Shown piece by piece: positions 17,765 to 27,796 of a stretch of 64,000 bases of DNA. The position numbers and the translations under genes are program-made. Location of the stretch: NCBI RefSeq assembly GCF_900187605.1, contig NZ_FYEA01000005.1, positions 248,001 to 312,000 on the forward strand, in the 5' to 3' direction. Source of the stretch: Pseudomonas sp. Irchel 3H7. Its GTDB lineage: Bacteria > Pseudomonadota > Gammaproteobacteria > Pseudomonadales > Pseudomonadaceae. Below the pieces are notes generated by a model. It had not been told where the DNA came from, did no database searches, and was given only the letters and a program-made list of their open reading frames with translations. How positions within the stretch are numbered: position 1 is the first letter of the stretch; the number at the start of each line of letters is the position of its first letter.

Positions 17765-18436
17765 TTATTTCACGTCTTCGAGGGCCTGGGCCAGCGGCAC
17801 GTAGAACTCCTCGAACAACGCATTGACCTCGTCTCGCGCCTGCTCGGTGACAAACCCGGCTTCCAGCACCAGCACCTGATACACGCCACGTTTAATGGCT
17901 TGTTCACTGAGGTGGTTGGAATTCTCGCGGGTGGTGCACAGGAAGCGCACCCACGACGTCAGGATGATCCAGGCATTGAGGGTCAGGGATTCGATTTGCA
18001 CGCGGTCCATATCGAGAATCCCGGCGGCGACAAAACCTTCGTAGATCGCCGCGCCCTGAATCACACAGCGTTGCGAGAAGCGCCGATAGCGGGCGGCCAG
18101 TTCCGGATCGCTGTCGAGCAGATGCTCCAGATCGCGGTGCAGAAAGCGGTAGCGCCACATCGCCGAGAGCAATTCCTTGAGATAGAAACGCTTGTCCTCG
18201 ACCGTCGCCGCACGCCCCTGCGGCGGACGCAGAAAGCTGTCCACGAGGCTTTCGTACTCACTGAACAACACGGCGATGATCGCCTGCTTGTTGGGGAAGT
18301 GGTAGTACAGATTGCCGGGAGAAATCTCCATGTGGGCGGCAATGTGATTAGTGCTGATGCTGCGCTCGCCCTGTTGATTGAACAGCTCAAGGCTGTTCAG
18401 CACGATACGCTCGCTGGTTTTTATTCGTGGGGCCAT
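17765..18436 (-). CDS. TetR/AcrR family transcriptional regulator
   Basis: 223 residues. The N-terminal helix-turn-helix (about residues 10-55) has the TetR signature NHIAAHMEISPGNLYYHFPNK. The rest is an alpha-helical ligand-binding domain without a recognisable effector signature. It is divergent from the coniferyl aldehyde dehydrogenase operon (146 bases between start codons), so it most likely controls that operon and itself. The intergenic sequence includes an imperfect dyad around GACTTTCTAGAGCATAGACT (18524-18543), a plausible operator position. Confidence 0.87.
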   Translation of the reverse strand: MAPRIKTSERIVLNSLELFNQQGERSISTNHIAAHMEISPGNLYYHFPNKQAIIAVLFSEYESLVDSFLRPPQGRAATVEDKRFYLKELLSAMWRYRFLHRDLEHLLDSDPELAARYRRFSQRCVIQGAAIYEGFVAAGILDMDRVQIESLTLNAWIILTSWVRFLCTTRENSNHLSEQAIKRGVYQVLVLEAGFVTEQARDEVNALFEEFYVPLAQALEDVK

Positions 18437-18582
18437 GGCTTGAGCTTTAATTCAGAGTGCGTTGGGGGGCATCTTACGACCTAACCGGAAATGGATAAAA
18501 CAATGCTGTGCAAGGAAGTCATTTGACTTTCTAGAGCATAGACTCTAAAAAGTTCATCATTACAATAAATCCGGAGCAGACC

Positions 18583-20013
18583 ATGACTGCCGACATTGCC
18601 TACCTGCAAACGCTGCAACAACCGCTGGCCGAGCTGGACCGGTTGTTCGAGGCGCAGCGGGCTGCGTATGCCGCGAACCCGATGCCACCCGCCGCCCAAC
18701 GCCAGCAATGGCTCAAGGCGCTGAGTGATTTGCTGAGCAACGAGCGTCAGGCATTGATCGAGGCAATCAGCTCCGATTTCAGCCATCGCAGCGCCGATGA
18801 AACCCTGCTCGCCGAGCTGATGCCAAGCTTGCACGGCATTCATTACGCCAGCCGTCATCTCAAAGGCTGGATGAAAGCTTCGCGACGCAAGGTCGGCATC
18901 GCGTTCCAGCCTGCTTCGGCAAAAGTGGTGTATCAGCCTCTGGGCGTAGTCGGCGTCATCGTGCCGTGGAATTACCCGCTGTATCTGGCCGTCGGCCCGC
19001 TGGTCGGCGCCCTGGCAGCGGGTAACCGGGTGATGCTCAAACTCAGTGAATCGACCCCGGCCACCGGCTTGTTGATGAAAGAGTTGCTGGCGAGAATTTT
19101 CCCCGAAGACCTGGTCTGCGTGGTGCTCGGTGAAGCCGACATCGGCGTGGCGTTCTCGCGCTTGCGCTTCGACCACTTGCTGTTTACCGGCGCCACCAGC
19201 ATCGGCAAACACGTGATGCGCGCCGCCGCCGAAAACCTGACCCCGGTCACCCTGGAACTGGGCGGCAAGTCGCCGGCTATCGTCTCCCACGATGTGCCGC
19301 TCAAGGATGCTGCCGAGCGCATCGCCTTCGGTAAAACCCTCAACGCCGGCCAGACCTGCGTTGCCCCGGATTACGTGCTGGTGCCGGAAGACCGGGTCGG
19401 TGCTTTTGTCGAAGCCTATCGCCAGGCCGTGCAGGGTTTCTATCCGACACTCACTGACAATCCGGACTACACGGCGATCATCAACGAACGCCAATTGGCA
19501 CGGCTCAACGGCTACGTCAGCGACGCCACCAGCAAGGGTGCGCTGTTGATTCCGCTGTTCGAGCAGGGCCAGGGCCGGCGCATGCCGCACAGCGTGCTGC
19601 TGAATGTCAGCGACGAGATGACGGTGATGCAGGACGAAATCTTCGGGCCGCTGCTGCCGATCGTGCCGTATCAGGATCTGGAGCAGGCATTCGCTTACAT
19701 CAATCAGCGGCCACGTCCTCTGGCTCTTTACTACTTTGGCTACGACAAACGCGAACAGAACCGTGTGCTGCACGAAACCCATTCCGGCGGCGTGTGCCTG
19801 AACGACACGTTGCTGCATGTGGCTCAGGACGACATGCCGTTCGGCGGCATCGGTGCTTCCGGCATGGGCCACTACCACGGTCACGAAGGCTTTTTGACCT
19901 TCAGCAAAGCCAAAGGCGTGCTGATCAAACAGCGGTTCAACGCGGCCAGGCTGATTTATCCGCCCTACGGCAAATCGATTCAGAAACTGATCCAGAAGCT
20001 GTTCATTCGCTAA
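18583..20013 (+). CDS. calB: Coniferyl aldehyde dehydrogenase-type ALDH
   Basis: 476 residues of the aldehyde dehydrogenase superfamily, class 3-like subgroup that includes coniferyl aldehyde dehydrogenase (oxidises coniferyl aldehyde to ferulate with NAD). The catalytic glutamate is in TLELGGKSPAIV and the nucleophile cysteine in NAGQTCVAPDYV. Like fatty aldehyde dehydrogenases it has a C-terminal extension with hydrophobic and basic residues (IYPPYGKSIQKLIQKLFIR, last 20 residues) that may touch the membrane. The next two genes encode a Tat lipoprotein and a GMC oxidoreductase, so it may finish oxidation of an alcohol started by the GMC enzyme. Real substrate unknown. Confidence 0.85.
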   Translation: MTADIAYLQTLQQPLAELDRLFEAQRAAYAANPMPPAAQRQQWLKALSDLLSNERQALIEAISSDFSHRSADETLLAELMPSLHGIHYASRHLKGWMKASRRKVGIAFQPASAKVVYQPLGVVGVIVPWNYPLYLAVGPLVGALAAGNRVMLKLSESTPATGLLMKELLARIFPEDLVCVVLGEADIGVAFSRLRFDHLLFTGATSIGKHVMRAAAENLTPVTLELGGKSPAIVSHDVPLKDAAERIAFGKTLNAGQTCVAPDYVLVPEDRVGAFVEAYRQAVQGFYPTLTDNPDYTAIINERQLARLNGYVSDATSKGALLIPLFEQGQGRRMPHSVLLNVSDEMTVMQDEIFGPLLPIVPYQDLEQAFAYINQRPRPLALYYFGYDKREQNRVLHETHSGGVCLNDTLLHVAQDDMPFGGIGASGMGHYHGHEGFLTFSKAKGVLIKQRFNAARLIYPPYGKSIQKLIQKLFIR

Positions 20014-20042
20014 ACCTTCGTCACCGCCGGGTAATAAAAATA

Positions 20043-20588
20043 ATGCACCCAAGCCTGACCGAAACACCTGCACTGTCACGCCGTGGCCTGCTGAAATTCA
20101 GCCTCGGCGCTACGGCGTTCCTCGCCACCGCCGGACTCGGCGCCAGCCTTAGCGGCTGCTCGTCGAGCGTCGCGGCCAACGGTTTTGTCTCGCTGCGCGA
20201 CGGCGACCTGCTGTTTCTGCGCGCGCTGATTCCGGTGATGCTCGACGGCGCCTTGGCGGCCGAGAAAATGCCGGTCGCTGTTGAAGGCACGCTCAAGTCG
20301 CTGGACTACAGCCTCGATCACCTGTCGCCGGAAATGCTCAAACTCATCCGGCAGTTGTTCGACGTGCTCGGCATGGCGGTGACGCGCGGGCCACTCACCG
20401 GGATCTGGGGCAGTTGGGAAAACGCCAGTGCCGAGGCGATGCGGCATTTCCTTGATCGCTGGGAAAACAGCTCGTTGAGTCTGTTACGCATGGGGCATAG
20501 CTCGTTGCAGCAGATGGTGATGATGGCCTGGTACACCCGCCCCGAATCGTGGGCGCATTGCGGTTATCCCGGCCCGCCTACCGTTTGA
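20043..20588 (+). CDS. Tat-exported lipoprotein, partner of GMC oxidoreductase
   Basis: 181 residues. The start at 20043 is chosen because it yields a twin-arginine signal (SRRGLLKFSLGATAF) followed by a lipobox (LSGC) near residue 40, so the protein should be folded in the cytoplasm and then anchored as a lipoprotein. The mature part is alpha-helical and resembles the small subunits that accompany membrane-bound GMC-type dehydrogenases; no cofactor motif is visible. It lies between the aldehyde dehydrogenase and GMC genes, 29 and 91 bases away. The open frame extends upstream into calB, which is a frame overlap and not coding. Confidence 0.78.
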   Translation: MHPSLTETPALSRRGLLKFSLGATAFLATAGLGASLSGCSSSVAANGFVSLRDGDLLFLRALIPVMLDGALAAEKMPVAVEGTLKSLDYSLDHLSPEMLKLIRQLFDVLGMAVTRGPLTGIWGSWENASAEAMRHFLDRWENSSLSLLRMGHSSLQQMVMMAWYTRPESWAHCGYPGPPTV

Positions 20589-20604
20589 GATCCGCGTCGC
20601 GCCC

Positions 20605-20630
20605 TTCGCGAGCAGGCTCGCTGCCACAGG
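20605..20630. repeat. Half REP element, variant of family A
   Basis: A single arm (TTCGCGAGCAGGCTCGCTGC + CACAGG) inside the 91-base gap between the Tat lipoprotein and GMC genes. The internal palindrome GCGAGCAGGCTCGC is retained, but there is no second arm. Confidence 0.65.
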
Positions 20631-20679
20631 GGGCGACCGCCACACCTTGCATCCAAAAATAATAAAGAGAACCTGATCG

Positions 20680-22275
20680 ATGCCCGTACCCGACCCGTTC
20701 CGCGAAGGCCTCGCCCGAGGCTGGAAAACCTACAACGGCGCACAACTGAGCGACGACCTCACCCTTGAAGCCGACGTCGCTATCATCGGCAGCGGCGCCG
20801 GTGGCGGCACCACTGCGGAAATCCTCAGCGCTGCCGGCTACAAAGTCCTGCTGATCGAAGAAGGCCCGCTGAAAACCAGTTCAGATTTCAAAATGCTCGA
20901 AGACCAGGCCTACAGCAGCCTCTATCAGGAGGGCATCGGCCGCATGAGCAAGGACGGCGCGATCACCATTCTGCAAGGCCGCGCGGTTGGCGGCACAACG
21001 CTGATCAACTGGACCTCGAGCTTTCGCACGCCGGAGCCGACCCTCGAACACTGGGCCAAAGAACACAACGTCAAAGGCCATAGCCCCACCGAGATGGCGC
21101 CGTGGTTCGAGAAAATGGAACAGCGCCTCGGCGTAGCGCCGTGGATGGTCCCGCCCAATGCCAACAACGACGTGATCCGCAAAGGCTGTGAGCAACTCGG
21201 CTACAGCTGGCACGTGATCCCGCGCAATGTGCGCGGCTGCTGGAACCTTGGTTACTGCGGCATGGGCTGCCCGACCAACGCCAAGCAATCAATGATGGTC
21301 ACGACTATTCCGGCGACGCTGGAAAAGGGCGGCGAGCTGCTTTATCTGGCCCGAGCGGAGAAACTGCTGATCAGCGGCAACAAAGTCACTGGCCTGCAAT
21401 GCGTGGCGATGGATGAGCGCTGCGTTGAACCGACCGGCCGCAAAATCACCGTCAACGCGAGGCATTACGTGCTCGCCGGCGGCGGCATCAACAGCCCGGC
21501 GCTGTTGCTGCGTTCGGATGCCCCGGATCCGCATAAAAACCTCGGGAAACGCACCTTCCTGCACCCGGTGAACATGTCCGCCGCGCGCTTCGACGAAGTC
21601 ATCAACCCGTTCTACGGGGCGCCGCAGTCGATCTATTCCGACCATTTCCAATGGAAGGACGGCACCACCGGGCCGATGGCTTTCAAACTTGAAGTACCAC
21701 CGTTGCATCCGGCACTGGCGGCCACCCTGCTCGGCGGCTTTGGCGAGGAGAGTGCGCAACACATGGCGGACCTGCCGCACACCCACGCCATGCTGGCGTT
21801 GCTGCGCGACGGTTTTCACCCGGACAGCACGGGTGGCGCAGTCGAATTACGGGGCGATGGTTCGCCGGTGCTCGACTATCAGGTTTCGCCCTACGCCTGG
21901 GACGGCCTGCGCCGGGCCTTTCATGTCATGGCCGAAATCCAGTTCGCCGGCGGTGCGAAATCGGTAATGCCGATGCACGCCGACGCCCGATACGCGAAAA
22001 CCTTGGCCGAAGCGCGCACGCTGATCGATGGTTTGAGCCTTGAGCTGTACCGCACTCGGTTGGGCAGCGCTCACGTCATGGGCGGCTGCGCGATGGGCGA
22101 AGACCCGAAAAGCGCGGTCACCGACAGTCTCGGCCGGCATCATCAACTGGCTAATCTGTCGATCCATGACGGCTCACTGTTCCCCACCAGCATCGGCGCC
22201 AACCCGCAGCTGTCGGTGTATGGCCTGACCGCGCAACTGGCGACATCCCTCGTCGATCGGCTGAGAAACCCGTGA
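20680..22275 (+). CDS. GMC family FAD-dependent oxidoreductase
   Basis: 531 residues. The FAD-binding Rossmann motif VAIIGSGAGGGTTAE is near residue 35, GRAVGGTTLINW is the second GMC signature, and the C-terminus carries SIHDGSLFPTSIGANPQ with the catalytic-site region. A cysteine-rich insert (RGCWNLGYCGMGCPTNAKQS) follows the first third, as in long-chain alcohol oxidases and related membrane dehydrogenases. No signal peptide is seen, so if it is exported it would have to travel with its Tat partner encoded upstream. Probable role: oxidation of an alcohol to the aldehyde used by the calB product. Substrate unknown. Confidence 0.85.
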   Translation: MPVPDPFREGLARGWKTYNGAQLSDDLTLEADVAIIGSGAGGGTTAEILSAAGYKVLLIEEGPLKTSSDFKMLEDQAYSSLYQEGIGRMSKDGAITILQGRAVGGTTLINWTSSFRTPEPTLEHWAKEHNVKGHSPTEMAPWFEKMEQRLGVAPWMVPPNANNDVIRKGCEQLGYSWHVIPRNVRGCWNLGYCGMGCPTNAKQSMMVTTIPATLEKGGELLYLARAEKLLISGNKVTGLQCVAMDERCVEPTGRKITVNARHYVLAGGGINSPALLLRSDAPDPHKNLGKRTFLHPVNMSAARFDEVINPFYGAPQSIYSDHFQWKDGTTGPMAFKLEVPPLHPALAATLLGGFGEESAQHMADLPHTHAMLALLRDGFHPDSTGGAVELRGDGSPVLDYQVSPYAWDGLRRAFHVMAEIQFAGGAKSVMPMHADARYAKTLAEARTLIDGLSLELYRTRLGSAHVMGGCAMGEDPKSAVTDSLGRHHQLANLSIHDGSLFPTSIGANPQLSVYGLTAQLATSLVDRLRNP

Positions 22276-22303
22276 AAAAACCGATTATTGCCATCGTCTA
22301 TAG

Positions 22304-22870
<567 letters not shown>

Positions 22871-22972
22871 GCGCTGCCGAAGGCTCGGACTGCGATCCTG
22901 GCTGTTGATTACAGCCCTTGATCGCAGCAGCGTGCACTGCGCGCGCCAATGCGGCACAATTGCGCGCATTGA

Positions 22973-23263
<291 letters not shown>

Positions 23264-23287
23264 GTCTTCCAGCGCCTGTACAGACGC

Positions 23288-23354
23288 CATCGCGAGCAGG
23301 CTCACTCCTACATTGGAACGCATTTCAACTGTAGGAGTGAGCCTGCTCGCGATG
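23288..23354. repeat. REP-like palindrome, family A
   Basis: Perfect 23-base arms (CATCGCGAGCAGGCTCACTC + CTACA and its complement) separated by about 18 bases, between the convergent ferredoxin gene and the small exported-protein gene. Confidence 0.85.
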
Positions 23355-23388
23355 AGGCCGTCAGCCACACAGGAAATCCCTGATCAGC

Positions 23389-23712
23389 TTACTCGCGCTG
23401 CTCAAACCCCTCCCCGATACACCCCAGGCACCGCACAAAAGCGGCTTTCGCCGGATCCACCACCAACGCCTGCCCCGCATCGCCCACCCCGCCACCCAGT
23501 GCGGTAAACGGCAACGACACGACAAACGCCCCCGCACCAATCACCGTCGCCACCACCAATAAAGGTCGGGCAATCAGCAAGTCGCCGATCATCGCGTAGG
23601 CCGGGGGATTCTGGATGGTGTAACGCGGATCGCCACTGCCATTTTCCGCGGCTTGAACAGCCAGACTGGAACACAGCAGCAGCGTAACAAAGAGGACTTG
23701 CAAGGATTTCAT
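23389..23712 (-). CDS. Small exported or membrane protein of unknown function
   Basis: 107 residues. A clear signal peptide ([21 protein letters not shown] / AENG), then one strongly hydrophobic segment (about residues 45-70, [19 protein letters not shown]), and a short C-terminus with a CLGC pair near residue 95 and a charged end. No family function recognised. It sits in the backbone just downstream of mutM on the same strand, with its own upstream region of 69 bases. The paired cysteines could form a disulfide or bind metal, which is inference. Confidence 0.72.
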   Translation of the reverse strand: MKSLQVLFVTLLLCSSLAVQAAENGSGDPRYTIQNPPAYAMIGDLLIARPLLVVATVIGAGAFVVSLPFTALGGGVGDAGQALVVDPAKAAFVRCLGCIGEGFEQRE

Positions 23713-23781
23713 GGCACGATCCTTCGGGCTTAACAGTGAGACAACTCACTATAGACCGTAGGACTTTTTCAGCCGTTTTCC

Positions 23782-24594
23782 TCAGCTCTGGCAGCGCGGG
23801 CAGAACACACTGGCACGCTGGCCCAGCTTCACTTCACGCAAGCCGGTGCCACAGACCTTGCAGTGTTCACCGCCACGGCCATAGACAAACAGTTCCTGTT
23901 GGAAATAGCCCGGCTGACCGTCACCGCCGATGAAATCGCGCAACGTCGTCCCGCCACGTTCAATGGCAGCGGCTAGAATGCGTTTGATCTCGATGGCCAG
24001 CTTCAGATAGCGCCCCCGGGAAATGCCCCCGGCTTCACGACGCGGATCAATCCCGGCAGCGAACAGCGCTTCGGTCGCATAAATATTGCCGACCCCGACC
24101 ACCACCGCGTTGTCCATGATGAACGGTTTGACCGCCATCGAACGCCCGCGCGACAGCTGAAACAAACGCTCGCCATCGAACAGATCGGTCAGTGGCTCCG
24201 GGCCGAGACGAATCAGCAATTCATGATTGAGCGGATCATTGCTCCACAACATCGCGCCGAACCGTCGCGGATCGGTGTAGCGCAGCGCCAGCCCCGACTC
24301 CAGTTCAATATCGACGTGTTCATGCTTGAGCGCCGGCAAACCGACTTCGACCAGACGCAAATTGCCCGACATGCCCAAGTGGCTGATCAGCGTACCAACC
24401 TCGGCATTGATCAACAGGTACTTGGCCCGTCGTTCGACCAGAACGATTCGCTGCCCCGACAGACGCACATCGAGGTCTTCGGGGATCGGCCAGCGCAACC
24501 GCCGGTCCCGCACGATCACCCGGCTGACACGCTGGCCTTCCAGGTGCGGGGCAATCCCGCGACGAGTGGTTTCGACTTCCGGCAGTTCAGGCAT
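23782..24594 (-). CDS. mutM: Formamidopyrimidine-DNA glycosylase MutM (Fpg)
   Basis: 270 residues. It excises 8-oxoguanine and formamidopyrimidines with associated beta/delta-lyase activity. The mature N-terminus PELPEVET supplies the catalytic proline and glutamate; the H2TH region ([15 protein letters not shown]) and the C-terminal zinc finger ([14 protein letters not shown]...CPRC) are intact. It begins 12 bases after the stop of the HDOD-protein gene, so the two are probably cotranscribed. Confidence 0.97.
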   Translation of the reverse strand: MPELPEVETTRRGIAPHLEGQRVSRVIVRDRRLRWPIPEDLDVRLSGQRIVLVERRAKYLLINAEVGTLISHLGMSGNLRLVEVGLPALKHEHVDIELESGLALRYTDPRRFGAMLWSNDPLNHELLIRLGPEPLTDLFDGERLFQLSRGRSMAVKPFIMDNAVVVGVGNIYATEALFAAGIDPRREAGGISRGRYLKLAIEIKRILAAAIERGGTTLRDFIGGDGQPGYFQQELFVYGRGGEHCKVCGTGLREVKLGQRASVFCPRCQS

Positions 24595-24606
24595 AGCGTC
24601 CTCGAA

Positions 24607-25473
24607 TCAATGCGCGCCGAGGTCGCGGATCGTTTGTTTGAGGGTTTCGAAGTCGTAATCCGACAGCCCTACGTAATCGAGTACCAACGGCCCGACGGCG
24701 TTCCATTCGAAATCTTCGGTCTGGTTGCCCAGCACGCGATACGACGCGCAGATATGCTCGGCCATTTTCAGGATCGCCAGCAGGTTTTTCAGCTGACTGT
24801 TGCGTGACGTCTCATCGCTGAAAATCGCCAGGGCGTTGTGGTGATTGGCGATGGCCGCGCTGACATGCTCCGGTAGACGCCAGGACTTGGCCGTGTAGTA
24901 ACCAACCACTGCATGGTTGGTATTGAACTCGCTGTTTTCAGTGTCCACTACGCGACATTCGGCGCTGGCGTTGGCGTAAGCCTTTTCCAGAACCGTCATG
25001 TAATTGGGGAAGCGCTGCAACATCAAAGGTACGCCGCAATCGTGGAACAGGCCCAAGGCGTAAGCCTCATCGCCCGCCTGAGTGCCAATACGCTTGGCCA
25101 GCGTCAGGCACGTCATCGCCACATCCTGGGCAGTGTCCCAGAAACGGTTGAGCGTAACGATGGTGTCGTCATTCATCTCGCCCTTGATCGACTGCGCGTT
25201 GATCAGGTTGATGATCGAACGGCTGCCCAGCAGGTTCACCGCACGCTGGATCGAAGTGATCTTGTTGCTCAGGCCGTAATACGGCGAGTTGACGATTTTC
25301 AGCAGCGAACCGGACAGGCCGGGATCCTGGGAGATCAGCTTGGCGATCACCTCCAGGTCCGGGTCGGGCATGTACTGCTCCATTTGCAGATCCACCATGA
25401 TCTGCGGTTGCGCCGGCACACTGATGCCTTGCAGCGATTGTTGAATCTGTTCGGTGGTCAGCTCTTGGGACAT
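24607..25473 (-). CDS. HDOD-domain protein
   Basis: 288 residues. The HDOD (HD-related output) domain spans about residues 15-215: the core LISQDPGLSGSLLKIVNSPYYG and LLGSRSIINLI segments and FHDCGVPLML are typical. HDOD proteins act in signalling (often with response regulators or cyclic-di-GMP systems) and lack proven phosphodiesterase activity. No second domain is seen. The gene is upstream of mutM with a 12-base gap. The partner and signal are unknown. Confidence 0.85.
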   Translation of the reverse strand: MSQELTTEQIQQSLQGISVPAQPQIMVDLQMEQYMPDPDLEVIAKLISQDPGLSGSLLKIVNSPYYGLSNKITSIQRAVNLLGSRSIINLINAQSIKGEMNDDTIVTLNRFWDTAQDVAMTCLTLAKRIGTQAGDEAYALGLFHDCGVPLMLQRFPNYMTVLEKAYANASAECRVVDTENSEFNTNHAVVGYYTAKSWRLPEHVSAAIANHHNALAIFSDETSRNSQLKNLLAILKMAEHICASYRVLGNQTEDFEWNAVGPLVLDYVGLSDYDFETLKQTIRDLGAH

Positions 25474-25647
25474 AAGTACACACTCTGGGACAGGCGGCGA
25501 TTCTAACCTCTAAAAACCGCACGACGACACACCAGTGGGCAATTGTCAGGAACTTTCATTCAGGCCACGGCTTCGGAATCTGTAATGCCCAACGGATCAC
25601 TCCGGTCCATTACGGCGGCAAACTCCCACAGACTCAGGAGCTTATCG

Positions 25648-26187
25648 ATGGCCACCTCCCTCAACGGCAAACGCGTCGCCATTTTGGTAACAGACGGTTT
25701 CGAACAGGTCGAACTGACCGGTCCCAAGCAGGCACTGGAGCAAGCCGGCGCGCAAGTCGACATCCTTTCCGCCGAGGCCGGCAAGGTCAAAGGCTGGAAC
25801 CACGACAAACCGGCGGACGACTTCAAGGTCGACCAGACATTCCAGAGCGCCAGCAGCGAGCAGTACGACGCAATCGTCCTGCCGGGCGGCGTGCAGAACT
25901 CCGACACCATCCGCATCGATCAGGATGCCCAGCATCTGGTCAAGACCGGCGCCTCGGCCGGCAAACCGATCGCGGTGATCTGCCATGGCGGCTGGCTGCT
26001 GATCTCGGCGGGGCTGGTCAACGGCAAGACCATGACCAGTTACAAGACGCTCAAGGATGACCTGGTGAATGCCGGGGCCAATTGGGTCGATAAAGAAGTG
26101 GTCAAGGATGGTCACCTGATCAGCAGCCGTCAGCCTGATGATATTCCGGCGTTCAACAAAGAGCTGATCGACGCACTGTCTGCGTAG
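25648..26187 (+). CDS. DJ-1/PfpI family protein (YhbO-like)
   Basis: 179 residues; the start at 25648 (MATSLNGKRVAIL) is chosen because the 35 codons upstream do not resemble the family. The nucleophile elbow cysteine is in AVICHGGWLL, with the acidic partner (DGFEQVEL) at the N-terminal strand; GGVQNSD is also conserved. The family includes PfpI protease and the YhbO/YajL/DJ-1 stress proteins; the length and CHG motif fit the stress-protein branch. Probable role in protein or glyoxal stress. Confidence 0.85.
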   Translation: MATSLNGKRVAILVTDGFEQVELTGPKQALEQAGAQVDILSAEAGKVKGWNHDKPADDFKVDQTFQSASSEQYDAIVLPGGVQNSDTIRIDQDAQHLVKTGASAGKPIAVICHGGWLLISAGLVNGKTMTSYKTLKDDLVNAGANWVDKEVVKDGHLISSRQPDDIPAFNKELIDALSA

Positions 26188-26200
26188 AAGTCAAAACCGC

Positions 26201-26273
26201 CTTCGCGAGCAAGTCGAATCGTCGCTCCCACATTGGAACGCGCTCAACTGTGGGAGCGAGCTTGCTCGCGAAA
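26201..26273. repeat. REP-like palindrome, degenerate family A variant
   Basis: Arms CTTCGCGAGCAAGTCGAATC.. and ..GGGAGCGAGCTTGCTCGCGA around CACATTGGAACGCGCTCAAC. The left arm carries an internal change (AAGTCGAATCGTCGC), so the fold is imperfect. It lies between the DJ-1-like gene and the RlmI-like gene. Confidence 0.7.
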
Positions 26274-26356
26274 GGGCCATCAGCGTTTCATCGCTCATCA
26301 AACCCGGCACAAGTCGCAACACGCTATACTCCCGCTCTTTTTTCCGGAGCGACGTC

Positions 26357-27553
26357 ATGTCCCTGCCTAGCTTGCGCCTCAAAGCCAACGCCGACCGTCG
26401 CCTGCGCGCCGGCCACCTGTGGGTCTACAGCAACGAAATCGATGTTGCCGCAACCCCTCTGCACGGCTTCAATGCCGGCGACCAGGCCATCCTCGAAGCC
26501 GCTGGCGGCAAGCCGCTGGGCATCGTGGCGATGAGCCCGAACAACCTGATCTGCGCCCGCCTGCTGTCGCGCGACACCAAAGTTGCGCTGGACAAATCGC
26601 TGCTGGTGCACCGTCTGAACGTGGCCTTGTCGCTGCGCGAGCGCCTGTTCGACAAACCGTTCTACCGTCTGGTCTACGGTGATTCCGACCTGTTGCCAGG
26701 CCTGGTCGTTGACCGTTTCGGCGACATTCTTGTGGTGCAGATCGCCTCGGCGACCATGGAAGCGCATAAAGATGACGTGATCGCGGCCCTGACCCAAGTG
26801 CTTAAGCCAAGCGGTATCCTGTTCAAGAACGACTCAGCTGCCCGTGATGCTGAAGGCCTCAACCGCTACGTCGAAACCGTGTTCGGCCTGGTGCCGGAGT
26901 GGGTGGCGCTGGAAGAGAACGGCGTGAAGTTCGAAGCCCCGGTGATTCAGGGTCAGAAAACCGGCTGGTTCTACGACCACCGCATGAACCGCGCCCGCCT
27001 GGCCCCTTACGCCAAAGGCAAACGCGTCCTCGACCTCTATAGCTACATCGGTGGCTGGGGCGTGCAGGCTGCGGCGTTCGGCGCCAGCGAAGTGTTCTGC
27101 GTCGATGCCTCGGCTTTCGCCCTCGACGGTGTTGAGCGCAACGCTGCGCTGAACGGCTTCGCCGACAAGATGACCTGCATCGAAGGCGACGTCTTCGAAG
27201 CCCTGAAAGAACTGAAAGCCAGCGAAGAACGTTTCGACGTGATCGTGGCCGACCCGCCAGCGTTCATCAAACGCAAGAAAGACATGAAAAACGGCGAAGG
27301 CGCCTACCGCCGCCTGAACGAGCAAGCCATGCGCCTGCTCAACAAGGACGGCATCCTGGTCAGCGCATCGTGCTCGATGCACCTGCCGGAAGATGACCTG
27401 CAGAACATCCTGCTGACCAGCGCGCGTCACCTGGATCGCAACATCCAGTTGCTCGAGCGTGGCGGCCAGGGTCCGGATCACCCGGTGCACCCTGCCATCG
27501 CCGAAACGCGCTACATCAAGAGCATCACCTGCCGATTGCTGCCCAACAGCTGA
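26357..27553 (+). CDS. RlmI-like 23S rRNA methyltransferase (PUA + SAM domain)
   Basis: 398 residues. A PUA domain (about 1-75, HLWVYSNEI) is followed by the central EEHD-type subdomain and a class I SAM domain (KRVLDLYSYIGGWGVQAA, VADPPAFIKRKK). The catalytic cysteine region is SASCSMHLP near residue 340. This matches the COG1092 family, whose E. coli member RlmI makes m5C1962 in 23S rRNA; the exact site in this organism is inference. It ends just before a strong terminator and the start of the AT-rich peptide locus. Confidence 0.9.
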   Translation: MSLPSLRLKANADRRLRAGHLWVYSNEIDVAATPLHGFNAGDQAILEAAGGKPLGIVAMSPNNLICARLLSRDTKVALDKSLLVHRLNVALSLRERLFDKPFYRLVYGDSDLLPGLVVDRFGDILVVQIASATMEAHKDDVIAALTQVLKPSGILFKNDSAARDAEGLNRYVETVFGLVPEWVALEENGVKFEAPVIQGQKTGWFYDHRMNRARLAPYAKGKRVLDLYSYIGGWGVQAAAFGASEVFCVDASAFALDGVERNAALNGFADKMTCIEGDVFEALKELKASEERFDVIVADPPAFIKRKKDMKNGEGAYRRLNEQAMRLLNKDGILVSASCSMHLPEDDLQNILLTSARHLDRNIQLLERGGQGPDHPVHPAIAETRYIKSITCRLLPNS

Positions 27554-27566
27554 TCCATGCGGACAT

Positions 27567-27593
27567 CGGGGAGCCAGCAGGCTCCCCGTTTTT
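27567..27593 (+). terminator. Rho-independent terminator after the RlmI-like gene
   Basis: Stem CGGGGAGCC / GGCTCCCCG around a 4-base AGCA loop, followed by five T. It lies 13 bases after the stop codon and insulates the following locus. Confidence 0.9.
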
Positions 27594-27768
27594 ATCTCAG
27601 GCATCACCCTTCCCTTCGCTATCTCCCTCGAGTTCCTACAATTATATTCCCGCAGACATGCAGGACATTTCCTTACATCTTTTTATTACCGAAACTTCCC
27701 CTACAAGTTTATTTCCGGCTAAAGACTGCTCCGACAAAATTACTGGAAATTTCCTACTTAATATCCTC

Positions 27769-27796
27769 TTGCCAATAATCCATTACAAACTATTAT
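27769..27796 (+). promoter_or_regulatory. Sigma70-type promoter of the peptide / SagB-like locus
   Basis: TTGCCA (27769-27774) and TATTAT (27791-27796) with a 16-base spacer, each one mismatch from consensus. It lies in a clearly AT-rich stretch, about 54 bases before the short ORF's start. A hairpin-forming inverted repeat, GTCACC ACGA GGTGAC (27803-27818), lies at the predicted transcription start and could be a 5' stabilising stem or an operator. Confidence 0.6.

Noticed and set aside
18481..20079. 532-codon minus-strand frame opposite the aldehyde dehydrogenase gene
   Set aside because: The plus-strand ALDH has all catalytic motifs; the antisense product shows no family resemblance.
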